From Thermosediminibacteraceae bacterium (lineage in GTDB: Bacteria > Bacillota > Thermosediminibacteria > Thermosediminibacterales > Thermosediminibacteraceae): 64,000 bases of DNA. The notes beneath the pieces are model-generated. The model searched no databases, was not told the DNA's origin, and worked only from the letters and a program-made list of their open reading frames with translations. The stretch is from the NCBI GenBank assembly GCA_021890755.1, contig JAKKUQ010000001.1:124001-188000 (forward strand). Reading direction: 5' to 3'. Each line of letters opens with the position of its first letter. Within the stretch, counting starts at the first letter, position 1. Both the position numbers and the translations under genes were made by a program. Shown one piece after another: positions 64,000-64,000 of this stretch.

Positions 64000-64000
64000 A

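Overview
This 64 kb window is a core chromosomal segment of a low-to-moderate-GC, Gram-positive, spore-forming bacterium of the class Clostridia. The evidence is the sporulation set (SpoIIGA, SigE, SigG, SpoIIP, SpoIVA, SpoVD, YlmC/YmxH, YIEGIA), the Firmicute order of the cell-division genes, strong AGGAGG-type ribosome binding sites and many TTG starts. A thermophilic Thermoanaerobacterales/Thermosediminibacterales-like host is my guess only. All protein genes but one (rqcH) and the single tRNA lie on the minus strand, so the biology reads from right to left.

Right to left: (1) the yfmF/yfmH M16-peptidase pair (62.6-64 kb) ends at a strong terminator. (2) The dcw cluster (43.9-62.4 kb) runs mraZ-rsmH-ftsL-spoVD-murE-murF-mraY-murD-ftsW-murG-murC-murA-divIB-DUF881-sbp-ftsA-ftsZ, preceded by a triple MraZ-box and closed by two tandem terminators. 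It makes lipid II and the divisome; murB is absent. (3) spoIIGA-sigE-sigG (41.3-43.8 kb) is the switch from early to late sporulation sigma factors, followed by a 63-aa membrane protein and ylmC. (4) A B12-type radical SAM protein, pgeF and phoB-phoR-phoU (35-40.7 kb). (5) DUF1614-spoIIP-YIEGIA-cap subunit-two DUF3189 paralogues-DUF512-der-gpsA (27.3-34.9 kb), with an internal vegetative promoter before DUF512. (6) spoIVA, then tRNA-Pro(GGG) (25.4-27.3 kb). (7) MATE pump, HlyD-like protein, yggS-sepF-yggT-divIVA, a TM1266-type regulator, mtnN, DUF5665 and a DksA-like protein (18.6-25.3 kb). (8) lspA-rluD-pyrR (16.6-18.6 kb), convergent with rqcH (the only plus-strand gene). (9) dapF-dapL-yicC-remA-gmk-rpoZ-coaBC-priA-def-fmt-DUF116-rsmB-rlmN-prpC-prkC (0-14.8 kb), one tightly packed transcription unit from a clear sigma-A promoter.

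The genes interlock: DapL/DapF supply meso-diaminopimelate, MurA-G/MraY build lipid II, FtsW/SpoVD/FtsL/DivIB and FtsA/FtsZ/SepF/DivIVA place and drive the septum, PrkC/PrpC sense and signal cell-wall state, and the sigma cascade reuses this machinery for the spore septum, engulfment (SpoIIP) and coat (SpoIVA). The layout follows the Bacillus subtilis order from mraZ to prkC, except that the pho and spoIIP-der-gpsA-spoIVA blocks sit between ylmD(pgeF) and ylmE(yggS), and murB, ylmH and ileS are missing from their usual places.

I found no phage, CRISPR, insertion sequence or defence island. The most interesting signals are regulatory: a hairpin that hides the sigG ribosome binding site, with a sigma-G-like promoter placed so its transcript would lack one arm; a ribosome binding site shown in a hairpin loop before spoIVA; MraZ boxes; and the DUF3189 paralogue pair with YIEGIA.
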